Origin: an uncultured Taibaiella sp.
Lineage (GTDB): Bacteria > Bacteroidota > Bacteroidia > Chitinophagales > Chitinophagaceae
Direction: 5' to 3'
DNA: 14,576 nt
Assembly (NCBI GenBank): GCA_946886975.1
Contig: CAMPJV010000026.1
Span: 1-14,576 of the forward strand
Shown: one piece after another, positions 1 to 7,256 of the stretch
Layout: every line of letters starts with the position of its first letter
Position numbering within the stretch: the first letter of the stretch is position 1
Translations under genes and position numbers: made by a program
Notes under the pieces: generated by a model
What the model was told of the DNA's origin: nothing
Databases searched by the model: none
Seen by the model: the letters and a program-made list of their open reading frames with translations, nothing else

Positions 1-674
1 AATGCTTCAGCATCATCCATCACGAAAGAAAATGCCGGACGGGTAATATCCTTCTCATCATTCTGGAAATAGTCCAGTGCCCTGAAGGCTAAAAGATCAA
101 AGAGGGTCGGACGAAGAGTTTTCGTATTTGTTCCTTTTACCAGTAGTGGATCATACTGCTCTATACTTATCTTTTCCAGTTCCGCAGACCTTGATAAAGA
201 TGCCTGGTACAGTGCTGATGCACGTTCAAAGAATCGGCTCGCATCCCACTGTTCAAAGTCCGCTATGCCAACGTTATTACTCGTTCTTGTCCTGTCGAGC
301 AGCCTCCATCGGTTCTGCTGGTAGTACGTCCAGTAAAGTTGAGCGGCTATGCTTTGCCAGATGGCGTTGTTGGGGAAGGCAGCGGAACTGGCGAATTGCT
401 CTGCTTTTTTAATTGCATTCTGGTAAGCCTCTTCACTTCTTTGGAACTCTGCGCTGATAAGATAAAGCTGCGCCTTCATCATCTGCACCTGCTGCCCTTT
501 TTGACTAGCCCTGTCATATATGGACTGGGCAATCTTTGCGGCAGATTCAGGGAAACCCCTTTGCAGCAGCGAATCTGCTTTCCTCCACTCGGAACTATAT
601 GGTTCTGCCCCGCCTTGAGCAAACAAGAACATGGGAGTAAAAACAAGATAAATACCTAAGAGCCAATACTTCAT
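1..674 (-). CDS. Secreted alpha-2-macroglobulin-like protein, N-terminal part (runs off left edge)
   Basis: The reading frame starts at the ATG on the minus strand at 674 and stays open to base 1, giving 224 residues with no stop, so the gene continues beyond the window. Residues 1 to about 20 form a signal peptide (Met-Lys-Tyr, a hydrophobic core, then Phe-Ala-Gln), so the product is exported. The rest is helical and rich in Ala, Gln and aromatic residues, with a stretch at about 117-127 (QLYWTYYQQNRWR) that I associate with the N-terminal helical region of the large bacterial alpha-2-macroglobulin family proteins of Bacteroidota. Those proteins trap or inhibit proteases at the cell surface and often exceed 1500 residues. 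No MG domain or thioester motif is visible in this fragment, so the family call rests on recognition of the N-terminal region only. A TPR-like secreted protein is the alternative. Confidence 0.6.
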   Translation of the reverse strand, partial: MKYWLLGIYLVFTPMFLFAQGGAEPYSSEWRKADSLLQRGFPESAAKIAQSIYDRASQKGQQVQMMKAQLYLISAEFQRSEEAYQNAIKKAEQFASSAAFPNNAIWQSIAAQLYWTYYQQNRWRLLDRTRTSNNVGIADFEQWDASRFFERASALYQASLSRSAELEKISIEQYDPLLVKGTNTKTLRPTLFDLLAFRALDYFQNDEKDITRPAFSFVMDDAEA

Positions 675-872
675 AAGCTATTTTATAGTAAACATTTATA
701 AGGATGCAGGATCAGCAATCATTCCATAAAAAGCAGGGCTGTTAATCTTCCCATGCAAAAAAGCTGCCAGTATTTCTATCCTATCTACACAAAGAAACAA
801 CAGTGGCCAGCCAATAAACGGCCGGCCACTGGATTATTTGGAAAATATTTAGAGATCTAACTTTATCGTGAC
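675..872. other. Intergenic stretch between two minus-strand genes
   Basis: This 198-base gap separates the regulator gene's stop from the start of the secreted protein gene on the left. It holds the terminator at 801-831 described separately. The part next to the left gene is AT-rich (around 675-705) and presumably carries its promoter, but I find no good TAnnTTTG match with a correctly spaced TTG. No small open frame is convincing. Confidence 0.5.
797..831 (-). terminator. Factor-independent terminator after the response regulator gene
   Basis: On the minus strand a 12-base-pair stem (arms 831-820 and 812-801) with a 7-base loop (813-819) is followed by TTGTTTCTTTG. One pair is G.U in the minus-strand RNA and would be an A.C mismatch in the plus-strand RNA, which orients the terminator to the minus strand. 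It lies about 40 bases past the regulator's stop, so the regulator is the last gene of its unit. Confidence 0.85.
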
Positions 873-2036
873 CTACTTCACCACAATATTACCCTCTACA
901 TCCTTCTTAGTGATCTTCTTGTCAGATAGAATGATCAATCGCTCAACGACATTCCGCAATTCTCTGATGTTCCCTGTCCAGTTGTAATCCTGGAGCGCCT
1001 TCACTGCATCTGCGTCTATTTCCTTCACCGGCTGTTTGTACTCCTCGCTTATATCCTTTAGGAAATGTTCTATTAGTAGTGGTATATCATCTTTTCTTTC
1101 GTTCAGAGAGGGCACATGTATGAGTATCACTCCGAGGCGGTGATAGAGGTCCAGGCGAAACTTCTTTGCCTCTACTTCTTCCATCAGGTTCTTATTTGTA
1201 GCCGCCACCACTCGCACGTCCACTTTTATTTCCCGCTCACCTCCTACTCTGGTTATCTTGCCTTCCTGCAATGCCCTCAGCACCTTCGCCTGGGCATCCA
1301 GGCTCATATCTCCTATTTCGTCCATGAACAGTGTCCCGCCGCTTGCCTGCTCAAATTTGCCGATTCGCTGCTTTATTGCCGACGTAAAAGACCCTTTCTC
1401 ATGGCCAAATAGTTCACTTTCAATCAGTTCTGATGGTATAGCCGCACAGTTCACCTCCACAAGTGGTGCATTGCTCCTGTTGCTCAGCTCATGTATCCTT
1501 CTGGCCACTAGTTCTTTACCTGCACCATTCTCACCTGTTATCAACACCCGTGCTTCCGTCGGCGCCACCTTCTCTATCGTTTCCTTTATCTTCTGCATAG
1601 GTGCAGAAGATCCGATCATTTCACTGGCCTTCGACACCCGCTTTCTCAGCTGCTTTGTCTCCGCCACCAGCGATGTCTTGTCCATCGCATTACGTACAGT
1701 TATTAGCAGGCGGTTAAGATCCGGCGGCTTAGAGATATAGTCATATGCCCCTTTCTTAACAGCATCCACTGCGGTCTCTATATTCCCATGGCCTGAAATA
1801 ACAATGAACGGAACATCAGGCTTTAGCTCCTGCGCTTTCTGTAGCACCTCTATGCCGTCCATCTTTGGCATCTTTATGTCACACAGTATACAGTCATAGT
1901 TGTACTCCTCTATCTTCTTTACCCCTTCCGCCCCGTCACCTGCTTCATCCACTTTAAATCCCTCAAACGTGAGGATCTCGTTCAGGGCTTTTCGGATAGC
2001 CTTCTCATCATCTATTACCAGTATTGTTTGCGACAT
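873..2036 (-). CDS. NtrC-family sigma-54-type response regulator lacking the C-terminal HTH domain
   Basis: This is a 387-residue two-domain regulator. Residues 1-120 are a receiver domain with the acidic pair Asp9/Asp10, phospho-acceptor Asp53 (in CDIKMPKMDG), Ser81 and Lys103. Residues about 140-365 are a sigma-54-activator AAA+ domain: Walker A at 168-174 (GENGAGK), the sigma-54-contact loop at 215-220 as GSFTSA instead of GAFTGA, Walker B at 235-240 (TLFMDE), an arginine-finger region (FRLDLYHRL) and a sensor II helix (NWTGNIRELRN). Family members usually have 440-480 residues and end in a Fis-type helix-turn-helix. This one stops about 20 residues after the AAA+ lid, and a terminator follows within 45 bases, so the HTH is absent rather than frameshifted. 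The start lies 2 bases after the stop of the upstream MORN gene, which implies translational coupling; a GGAG lies about 14-17 bases upstream of the ATG. Confidence 0.93.
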   Translation of the reverse strand: MSQTILVIDDEKAIRKALNEILTFEGFKVDEAGDGAEGVKKIEEYNYDCILCDIKMPKMDGIEVLQKAQELKPDVPFIVISGHGNIETAVDAVKKGAYDYISKPPDLNRLLITVRNAMDKTSLVAETKQLRKRVSKASEMIGSSAPMQKIKETIEKVAPTEARVLITGENGAGKELVARRIHELSNRSNAPLVEVNCAAIPSELIESELFGHEKGSFTSAIKQRIGKFEQASGGTLFMDEIGDMSLDAQAKVLRALQEGKITRVGGEREIKVDVRVVAATNKNLMEEVEAKKFRLDLYHRLGVILIHVPSLNERKDDIPLLIEHFLKDISEEYKQPVKEIDADAVKALQDYNWTGNIRELRNVVERLIILSDKKITKKDVEGNIVVK

Positions 2037-2038
2037 GT

Positions 2039-2797
2039 CTATTTAATTTCTCCTTGGTTATATTTTACTGTTCTCGCTAATTTCCCTTTCTCATCATACT
2101 CCTTCCACGCACCTTCCTTTTTCCCGTGCTCATACTTACCCTCTGCCTTCACATTGCCATTTTCATAAAACTCCTTCCATAAACCCGTTTGCTCATTGTT
2201 CTTGTACACGCCGAACTCATTTACCTTTCCGTTACCGTGATAAGTAGCCGCCTCACCCTCTATTAATCCATTTCGATAGGTATATTCCGCTGCTTTCTCG
2301 CCCGATTCATAATACCAAGTTGTCTTTCCATCCCTTATACCCATATTATAATTGCTCACCTCTTGCGGCTTGCCCGTCGGGTATCTTTTGTTGTACGCAC
2401 CATGCTTCTTTCCGTCTGAATAGTAAGTTTCTTCACTAATAAAGCTTGTGCCTATCTGGTATATTCTCTGTGGGCCGTCCTGCCGGTCATCCTTATAGTT
2501 TTCCACCGATTCGGTATACCCTTGTTGACTCACCTCCATATGGATGCCATTCCTTTTCCCATTTCTGAAGTTTGTCACCTCGCTCGGATATCCTGTATCC
2601 CAGTAGGTCACCATCGTGCCTTCAGCTACGCCATTGTGGCGATAGCTTTCAGAGTGAACTACCTTGCCCTTCCTTACCTGAATAAATTCCCAGTTGCCTG
2701 GGTCCTTTCTTCTCAATGTGTCCAATGACTGGGCATTTACAGGCTCATAAACTGAACATAAAATGGCGGCCATTAAAAAACATCGTGTATGCCTCAT
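2039..2797 (-). CDS. Secreted MORN-repeat (YwqK-like) protein
   Basis: The 252-residue product begins with a signal peptide (residues 1 to about 23, ending VNAQS), so it is exported to the periplasm or outer membrane. The mature part consists of about seven tandem MORN-2-type repeats of roughly 22-25 residues, each with a YY/Y-x-x-G or ENGN turn followed by an aromatic, a short strand and an N/D-G-x-x-x-G ending (for example WKEFYENGNVKAEGKYEHG near the C-terminus). Such repeats form a beta-hairpin scaffold. Similar proteins are often auto-labelled toxin-antitoxin component YwqK, but nothing here shows a toxin partner, so the function is unknown. It is the first gene of a two-gene unit with the response regulator; only 2 bases separate its TAG from the regulator's ATG. 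A structural or surface-sensing role linked to the regulator is inference. Confidence 0.85.
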   Translation of the reverse strand: MRHTRCFLMAAILCSVYEPVNAQSLDTLRRKDPGNWEFIQVRKGKVVHSESYRHNGVAEGTMVTYWDTGYPSEVTNFRNGKRNGIHMEVSQQGYTESVENYKDDRQDGPQRIYQIGTSFISEETYYSDGKKHGAYNKRYPTGKPQEVSNYNMGIRDGKTTWYYESGEKAAEYTYRNGLIEGEAATYHGNGKVNEFGVYKNNEQTGLWKEFYENGNVKAEGKYEHGKKEGAWKEYDEKGKLARTVKYNQGEIK

Positions 2798-2894
2798 TGT
2801 GCTTCAAAGTTTTTAATGAAGCCAATTTATACCATTTGTCCCTTTCTAAATACATACCAGCCAATTTTTAGCAATTCCGAGTCAACATATCGGG

Positions 2895-2902
2895 TAATTT
2901 TG
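2895..2902 (+). promoter_or_regulatory. Bacteroidota-type -7 element upstream of the Nudix gene
   Basis: TAATTTTG is an exact match to TAnnTTTG and sits 41 bases before the GTG start, predicting a leader of roughly 37 bases. No TTG lies at the expected -33 spacing, so the call rests on the -7 element alone. Confidence 0.4.
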
Positions 2903-2943
2903 CACTAATAACTAAGTTTCAAAGTGCTCAGAATTTATCCGCG

Positions 2944-3585
2944 GTGACGTACATCGAAACAATACACAAGCTTAAAGTCAGGTTGACCCAGTCTCTCCCT
3001 GGTCCGGCAGCTCACGAGCGGATGCTTGCGCGTGTACTTCCCCTGCCTCTGAAAGTTCCAGAAGATGCCAGACCAAGCGCGGTCCTAAGCCTCTTATTTC
3101 CGCTTAACAATGCATTACATGTTCTTTTGATAAAGCGAACGGAAGATGGTCGGGCTCACAGTGGCCAGATTAGTTTCCCCGGGGGCCGGCAGGAGCCCAC
3201 TGATGCTGACCTTCATGCTACTGCATTGAGAGAGGCCCAGGAAGAGGTCGGCATTATGTCTTCTGAAGTAGAGATTCTTGGGCAGCTAACTCCGCTTTAC
3301 ATTCCGGTCAGCAATTTTCAGGTCTATCCCTTCGTTGCGTTTGCAGAAAAAAGACCTGCATATCTCCTCAGCAAGCAGGAGGTTGCCTATACCATCGAGC
3401 TGCCTGTTGAACAGTTCCTTGCCGAAAAAATGAACACGACCGCAACCGTCACTTCCCCCGCCGATCCCTCCTTCAAACGGGATGTCAGAGCTTATAGATT
3501 GGAGGATAATACCGTCATCTGGGGCGCGACTGCAATGATACTGTCTGAGTTAGAGCAGATATTCAGAGAGGCGACAAATGTCTAA
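2944..3585 (+). CDS. Nudix hydrolase, CoA pyrophosphatase type (NudL-like)
   Basis: The 213-residue protein carries the CoA-pyrophosphatase signature (LLIKR, then GRAHSGQISFPGG, at about 61-81) running into the Nudix box at 80-104, with the metal-binding REAQEEVGI at 96-104. The Nudix box has the one-residue-longer spacing seen in NudL proteins. The enzyme would cleave CoA and acyl-CoA or CoA disulfides to phosphopantetheine derivatives and 3',5'-ADP in the cytoplasm. The start is GTG at 2944. There is no in-frame ATG between the upstream stop at 2869 and this codon, and the next ATG (3019) would remove the N-terminal helix normally present in the family. The stop codon overlaps that of the convergent hydroxylase gene. 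Its length is typical, and no oddities are seen in the active site. Confidence 0.9.
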   Translation: MTYIETIHKLKVRLTQSLPGPAAHERMLARVLPLPLKVPEDARPSAVLSLLFPLNNALHVLLIKRTEDGRAHSGQISFPGGRQEPTDADLHATALREAQEEVGIMSSEVEILGQLTPLYIPVSNFQVYPFVAFAEKRPAYLLSKQEVAYTIELPVEQFLAEKMNTTATVTSPADPSFKRDVRAYRLEDNTVIWGATAMILSELEQIFREATNV

Positions 3586-4199
3586 GCATCCTCCTTGTTC
3601 GGAACTGTCCGGAAAACTATGTCCCAAAGAACTGAACTCACTCCAAAGCCTTTCTCAGGTACTTTGTAGTGGTGCAGGTGATGGTTACGCCAAAGGGCCT
3701 TTAGAAATCTGGGTGGCGCATAAGCATGTATAGCAAAATGCATAGACCCATAAAGCAAGTACCCAAATACAAACCCCGGGAAGAAGGCCAATGCTTGCCA
3801 CCCTAATATGAAATGCATTCCCAGGAAGATCAGGGCGGATATGATAAGACTTGGCAGTGGTGGCATAAAAAGTCTTTCCTTATCCCTCGGAAACTCGTGA
3901 TGAACTCCATGCATTGTATACACGAATTTCTGTGCTCTCGGACTTTCTGCGATAAAGTGAAATGCAAATCGGTGCATCACGTATTCAAACAAACTCCAGA
4001 ATAAAGCACCGCCTAAAAAATATAGCACTTCCGCGCCAACAGTCAATGATTTGTAGGCTACGCCGTAGTAAAGCATAAAACCTATTATAGGAAGATAAAT
4101 GCTGTAAATGACCAATGGATGTGTCTTGGTCATCATTTCCATATACTCATTCTGAAACAATCTGGCCTGTCCTTTGTTCTTAATTTTGTCGAAGTGCAT
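3582..4199 (-). CDS. Fatty-acid hydroxylase superfamily membrane protein (fatty acid 2-hydroxylase-like)
   Basis: The 205-residue membrane protein contains the histidine clusters of the di-iron fatty-acid hydroxylase/sterol desaturase superfamily: His76...His81 (HRFAFH), His97/His100/His101 (HGVHHEFPRD), His154...His158 (HFAIH) and His173-His177 (HHLHH). The arrangement, with HGVHH followed by a Pro-rich RLFMPP and an HHLHHYK...GFGVSS...LWD end, most resembles fatty acid 2-hydroxylase (Scs7/FA2H), without the cytochrome b5 domain of the eukaryotic forms. Hydrophobic segments at about 28-47, 54-72, 115-133 and 136-152 suggest four membrane passes. The likely role is 2-hydroxylation of the acyl chain of sphingolipids or related lipids; the substrate is inference. 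It lies 39 bases downstream of the RND exporter gene and may be co-transcribed, though a -7-like element precedes it. Confidence 0.85.
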   Translation of the reverse strand: MHFDKIKNKGQARLFQNEYMEMMTKTHPLVIYSIYLPIIGFMLYYGVAYKSLTVGAEVLYFLGGALFWSLFEYVMHRFAFHFIAESPRAQKFVYTMHGVHHEFPRDKERLFMPPLPSLIISALIFLGMHFILGWQALAFFPGFVFGYLLYGSMHFAIHAYAPPRFLKALWRNHHLHHYKVPEKGFGVSSVLWDIVFRTVPNKEDA

Positions 4200-4221
4200 G
4201 GTATGTTTTCCTGATTATGAA

Positions 4222-4229
4222 CAAAAATA
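4222..4229 (-). promoter_or_regulatory. Possible -7 element for the hydroxylase gene
   Basis: On the minus strand TATTTTTG matches TAnnTTTG exactly, 22 bases before the hydroxylase ATG, inside the short gap after the exporter gene. No TTG at the -33 spacing was found. It would allow transcription independent of the exporter; chance occurrence in AT-rich DNA is possible. Confidence 0.35.
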
Positions 4230-4238
4230 AACTTCCAT

Positions 4239-6596
4239 TTAGCTTTTTGTTCCTTCCTGCTCCTCCTCAATAAGCCATTCAGGCTCATTATTCTTTTGCC
4301 TCACTTTGTCTATCCACAAAAGTAATGCCGGTTGTAAAGTCAGGTTAGTTATCATGGCCAGCAGCAGGGTCAAAGAGGTCAGATAGCCCAAAGACTTTGT
4401 CCCATCAAAATCCGATAATGAAAATACTCCAAAACCAGCAATGAGAATCAATGATGTATAAATAATGCTTAAGCCCGTATCGCGAATTGTCCTTTTGACA
4501 GTTACTGCAATGTTGTCATCATTCCTTATCAGCTCCTGCTTAAAGTTCACAAGAAACCTGATCGTTACATCTATCGTAATTCCCAGGGCAACACTGAATA
4601 CCAGCACTGTAGAAGGCTTTATTGCTATACCGACCCAACCCATGATTCCCGCAGTAATCAGAAGCGGCACAATGTTGATTACAAAGGAGATCAGTAAAAT
4701 TTGCCACGATCTGAAAAGCAATACCATACACCCGAAGATCATAATAAAGGCAAGTATAAGGCTGTCTCTTAAGCTGTTGATTATGAACTTACTGCCTTCC
4801 AGGAAGACTACACTTGTGCCCGTAAATGTCACGTCATACTTACTGCTGTCAAACAGTTCATAAGTCTTCGGCCTTATGCTGTCTAGCAGCACCGGAAGCC
4901 TTTTGCTGCCCACATCTGCCATGCTGATGCTCATCCGCGTCTTCTGCTTAGTGCTGTCCATAAATGCACTGATAAGCTTATTAAACATGCTATTCTTATC
5001 TCCTCTTGACCGCAGGTATGGCTGGATGAAGGCTGCGTCAAATACATTAGGTACCCCATAGCTTGTACTGTCCCCATCATAGTAGGCCTGTCTCGCAAAC
5101 TTTACTCCCTCGGCGAGTGAAAGGGTATGACCGATCTCAGGAAACTGCTTCAGGTACTGTGTAAGGGCATCCATCTTTTCCAGCACGGGCAGCGATACCG
5201 CGCCGTTTTTCTTTTTCGTATCTATAACAATTTCCAGGGGCATGACCCCCCTGAAATGCTTCTCAAAAAACTTCAGATCCTGGTAAACAACGTCGTCCTT
5301 TGGCAGATCATCCACTATATAGCCCACACTATTGAGGCGAAATATCCCCATAATCGCTAATATGCAAACGGCTATAGTAAAACTATATATCCATCTCCTG
5401 TGTCTGAACACCCAATTGGTTATGGTGGAAAGCAGGTTATTCATCCACCGGCTTTCCAGGTAGCTGGTGTGTCTCCCTTTTGGCGCAGGCAAAAAGCTAA
5501 AAAGGGCAGGAATAAATATCAGGGATATCACAAAAATAGCCATGATGTTTATTCCGGCCACTAGCCCAAACTCCTTCAGAATTTCGCTCTTAGTAAAGAA
5601 GAATACACCAAATCCTATCGCCGCGGTAAGATTGGTGAATAGCGTCACAATACCCATGCGGTCTACCATCCGCAGTAGGCTCTTCATTTTGTTGCCATGA
5701 CTTTTGTATTCCGCGTGATACTTGTTCAGCAGGTAGACGCAGTTCGGAATACCGATTACTACTATGAGCGGCGGGATGAGTGCCGTCAGCAAGGTTATCT
5801 TGTAGCCCAGCAGCTCAATGGTCCCCAGCGACCAGATAACCCCCACTGCCACCACCAGCATAGAGGCCGCTACAGCCATAAACGATCTGAAGAACAGGGC
5901 AAGTATGAAGGCGGTAAGAATAAAAGACATGATCAGGAAAAGCCGCATTTCACTCTGAACCTGCGATGCCATCATCGTCCTTATGAGTGGCAATCCCGAA
6001 TAATGCATGTCCAGCTTATTGTCCTTTCCATAGGAATCACTCAACTGCAATATTTCATCCACCACTGCTGCCCTGTTCTTCGAGTTCAGGATATCCTTGT
6101 CTATCCTTATCGCCATCAGGTAGGCCTGGGTCTGCGGATTCCAGAGAAAGCCCTGGTAAAACGGCAGGTTGGTAAACTCCTCCTTCGCATTGCCCACTGC
6201 CACAACGGTGGTGTCTGCAGGAATGGATGCTGCAAGGAGTTCACCGCTTGACGTGTCCTTTATTAGCTGCTTCGACGTAGGTACACTGAGCACATTCAAA
6301 ACACCCGGTACTTTTTCTATCGCATGAACAAGATCCCTGTATGCAGAAAAATGGTCGTCTCTGAAGAACATTTCATCCTGCACCCCAATGACCATCAGGT
6401 TCCCATCCTCACCAAATTGCTTCCGAAAGTCTTGATAGGCTATGTACTTGGGGTTGTCAGTTGGCACCGCCCTCGAAAACTCGTAGCTCAGCTCCACCTT
6501 CAGTGCAAAATAGCCCATAGCCACTGTAGCTAAGAGTAGCAGCAGCAAAAGTGTAACACGAAAATTAATGATAAAGGCCGCTATGCGATGCCACAT
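4239..6596 (-). CDS. RND/MMPL-superfamily exporter
   Basis: The 785-residue protein has the two-fold RND layout: TM1 at about 13-33, a large extracytoplasmic loop to about 215, five membrane segments to about 370, then a second TM, a second large loop (about 430-610) and five more segments near the C-terminus. This size and a single polypeptide fit the MMPL/HpnN-type lipid exporters rather than the roughly 1040-residue AcrB drug pumps. In the second half the proton-relay Asp is present in TM10 (GITIDVTIRF). The equivalent position of the first half reads GIPNCVYLLNKYH, with Asn where Asp is usual. It is probably an inner-membrane transporter of a lipid or other hydrophobic compound; the substrate is unknown. 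The downstream hydroxylase gene supports a lipid link. A -7 element (6616-6623) sits 20 bases upstream of the ATG. Confidence 0.9.
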   Translation of the reverse strand: MWHRIAAFIINFRVTLLLLLLLATVAMGYFALKVELSYEFSRAVPTDNPKYIAYQDFRKQFGEDGNLMVIGVQDEMFFRDDHFSAYRDLVHAIEKVPGVLNVLSVPTSKQLIKDTSSGELLAASIPADTTVVAVGNAKEEFTNLPFYQGFLWNPQTQAYLMAIRIDKDILNSKNRAAVVDEILQLSDSYGKDNKLDMHYSGLPLIRTMMASQVQSEMRLFLIMSFILTAFILALFFRSFMAVAASMLVVAVGVIWSLGTIELLGYKITLLTALIPPLIVVIGIPNCVYLLNKYHAEYKSHGNKMKSLLRMVDRMGIVTLFTNLTAAIGFGVFFFTKSEILKEFGLVAGINIMAIFVISLIFIPALFSFLPAPKGRHTSYLESRWMNNLLSTITNWVFRHRRWIYSFTIAVCILAIMGIFRLNSVGYIVDDLPKDDVVYQDLKFFEKHFRGVMPLEIVIDTKKKNGAVSLPVLEKMDALTQYLKQFPEIGHTLSLAEGVKFARQAYYDGDSTSYGVPNVFDAAFIQPYLRSRGDKNSMFNKLISAFMDSTKQKTRMSISMADVGSKRLPVLLDSIRPKTYELFDSSKYDVTFTGTSVVFLEGSKFIINSLRDSLILAFIMIFGCMVLLFRSWQILLISFVINIVPLLITAGIMGWVGIAIKPSTVLVFSVALGITIDVTIRFLVNFKQELIRNDDNIAVTVKRTIRDTGLSIIYTSLILIAGFGVFSLSDFDGTKSLGYLTSLTLLLAMITNLTLQPALLLWIDKVRQKNNEPEWLIEEEQEGTKS

Positions 6597-6615
6597 GTTC
6601 AGGATGAATTGGCGG

Positions 6616-6623
6616 CAAAAGTA
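6616..6623 (-). promoter_or_regulatory. -7 promoter element of the exporter gene
   Basis: On the minus strand TACTTTTG followed by CCGCC matches TAnnTTTG exactly and sits 20 bases upstream of the exporter ATG, giving a short leader. It lies downstream of the 97-residue gene's terminator, consistent with a separate transcript. No TTG is present 19 bases further upstream. Confidence 0.5.
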
Positions 6624-6655
6624 GCGAAACTGGGGAACTTGCCTTTGAGACAGGC

Positions 6656-6681
6656 AAAAGCCCCGGAGGAGAATCCGGGAC
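6656..6681 (-). terminator. Terminator after the 97-residue gene
   Basis: In minus-strand RNA an 8-pair stem (arms 6681-6674 and 6667-6660, one G.U) with a 6-base loop is followed by TTTTGCC. The wobble pair becomes a C.A mismatch on the plus strand and the plus side has no T-run, so it points to the minus strand. It lies about 20 bases after the small gene's stop and separates it from the exporter. Confidence 0.7.
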
Positions 6682-6701
6682 GTAATTCTGTATAAATTAA
6701 A

Positions 6702-6995
6702 TTAATGCAATTGCGCTAATCCATACGCCTCTCTGAAGATAAAGTACACAGCCCGGTCATCTTTGCTGTTATACTTAGGCGCCTTTCTGTTCATGTCCCA
6801 GAGCACCCACTGATCGTTCACCCTTCTCAGGTAATTCACCTGTGTGTAATGATATCCTTTTCCGCTTGCCTTTGGCAGCTTCCGAAAGCTCATCTTCACC
6901 ACTTCAGCATTTCTCTTTTGGTAGTCGAAGTGCCCGCCAAAGTGCTCCTGCCCAACCTTTACTGTGAATGTAAAATTGTTGTTTAATACTTTCAT
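6702..6995 (-). CDS. Small conserved-looking hypothetical protein, 97 residues
   Basis: I do not recognise this gene. It encodes a basic, soluble 97-residue protein without a signal peptide or membrane segment. The N-terminal half alternates polar and hydrophobic residues (NNNFTFTVKV), suggesting beta strands, and the C-terminal half has aromatic-rich segments (QVNYLRRVNDQWVLWDMNR; VYFIFREAYGL). It is treated as real because it is framed by a good terminator (6656-6681) and a promoter-like pair (TTG at 7040-7038 and TAACTTAG at 7018-7011, spaced 19 bases), and because its composition is protein-like. It looks like a stand-alone transcription unit. The alternative, that it is a spurious frame, is less likely given those signals. 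Confidence 0.7.
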   Translation of the reverse strand: MKVLNNNFTFTVKVGQEHFGGHFDYQKRNAEVVKMSFRKLPKASGKGYHYTQVNYLRRVNDQWVLWDMNRKAPKYNSKDDRAVYFIFREAYGLAQLH

Positions 6996-7010
6996 TATCA
7001 GGCGTTTAAT

Positions 7011-7040
7011 CTAAGTTAATCTATACTTATGATTATTCAA
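7011..7040 (-). promoter_or_regulatory. Bacteroidota-type promoter for the 97-residue gene
   Basis: On the minus strand TTG (7040-7038) is separated by exactly 19 bases from TAACTTAG (7018-7011), which differs from TAnnTTTG at one position. The -7 element ends 15 bases before the ATG at 6995, so the leader would be about 10 bases. Confidence 0.5.
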
Positions 7041-7060
7041 AGCCCGTGCCGGAATTGATG

Positions 7061-7089
7061 AGTTTTGCAGTTTAATTGTAAAACTTTTT
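7061..7089 (+). terminator. Hairpin with T-tail, plus orientation
   Basis: A 9-pair stem (7061-7069 with 7077-7085, one G.T) with a 7-base loop is followed by four more T residues (7086-7089), the shape of a plus-strand terminator. No plus-strand gene precedes it, so its role is unclear; the minus strand lacks a T-run after the stem. Confidence 0.4.
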
Positions 7090-7256
7090 CATTTAGTCTC
7101 TCTCAGGTCACTAAAAAGAAGTCTGTGGGCATCCCAACGCTCCCCTGGACGTTTGTAGCGAGTTCTCGTGGAGTATACAAGGAGTTGCACTGAGTTTGAA
7201 ATGGAGAAGTTTTCCTAAACGGGTGCTGTAGATGCCCTGCATCTGTCCTATAGCTT

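Noticed and set aside
128..659. Two plus-strand open frames at the left edge
   Set aside because: They are antisense shadows of the minus-strand secreted protein, which has a signal peptide and protein-like composition over the whole stretch.
1258..1740. 160-codon plus-strand frame
   Set aside because: It lies wholly opposite the AAA+ and receiver coding sequence of the regulator, and its composition is Ser/Leu-rich antisense.
2039..2797. Toxin-antitoxin component (YwqK label)
   Set aside because: The label derives from automated naming of MORN-2 repeats; a signal peptide is present and no toxin-like neighbour is seen.
5697..6251. 184-codon plus-strand frame
   Set aside because: It is antisense to the exporter gene; rich in His, Gln, Arg and Cys with no domain, as expected of a shadow frame.
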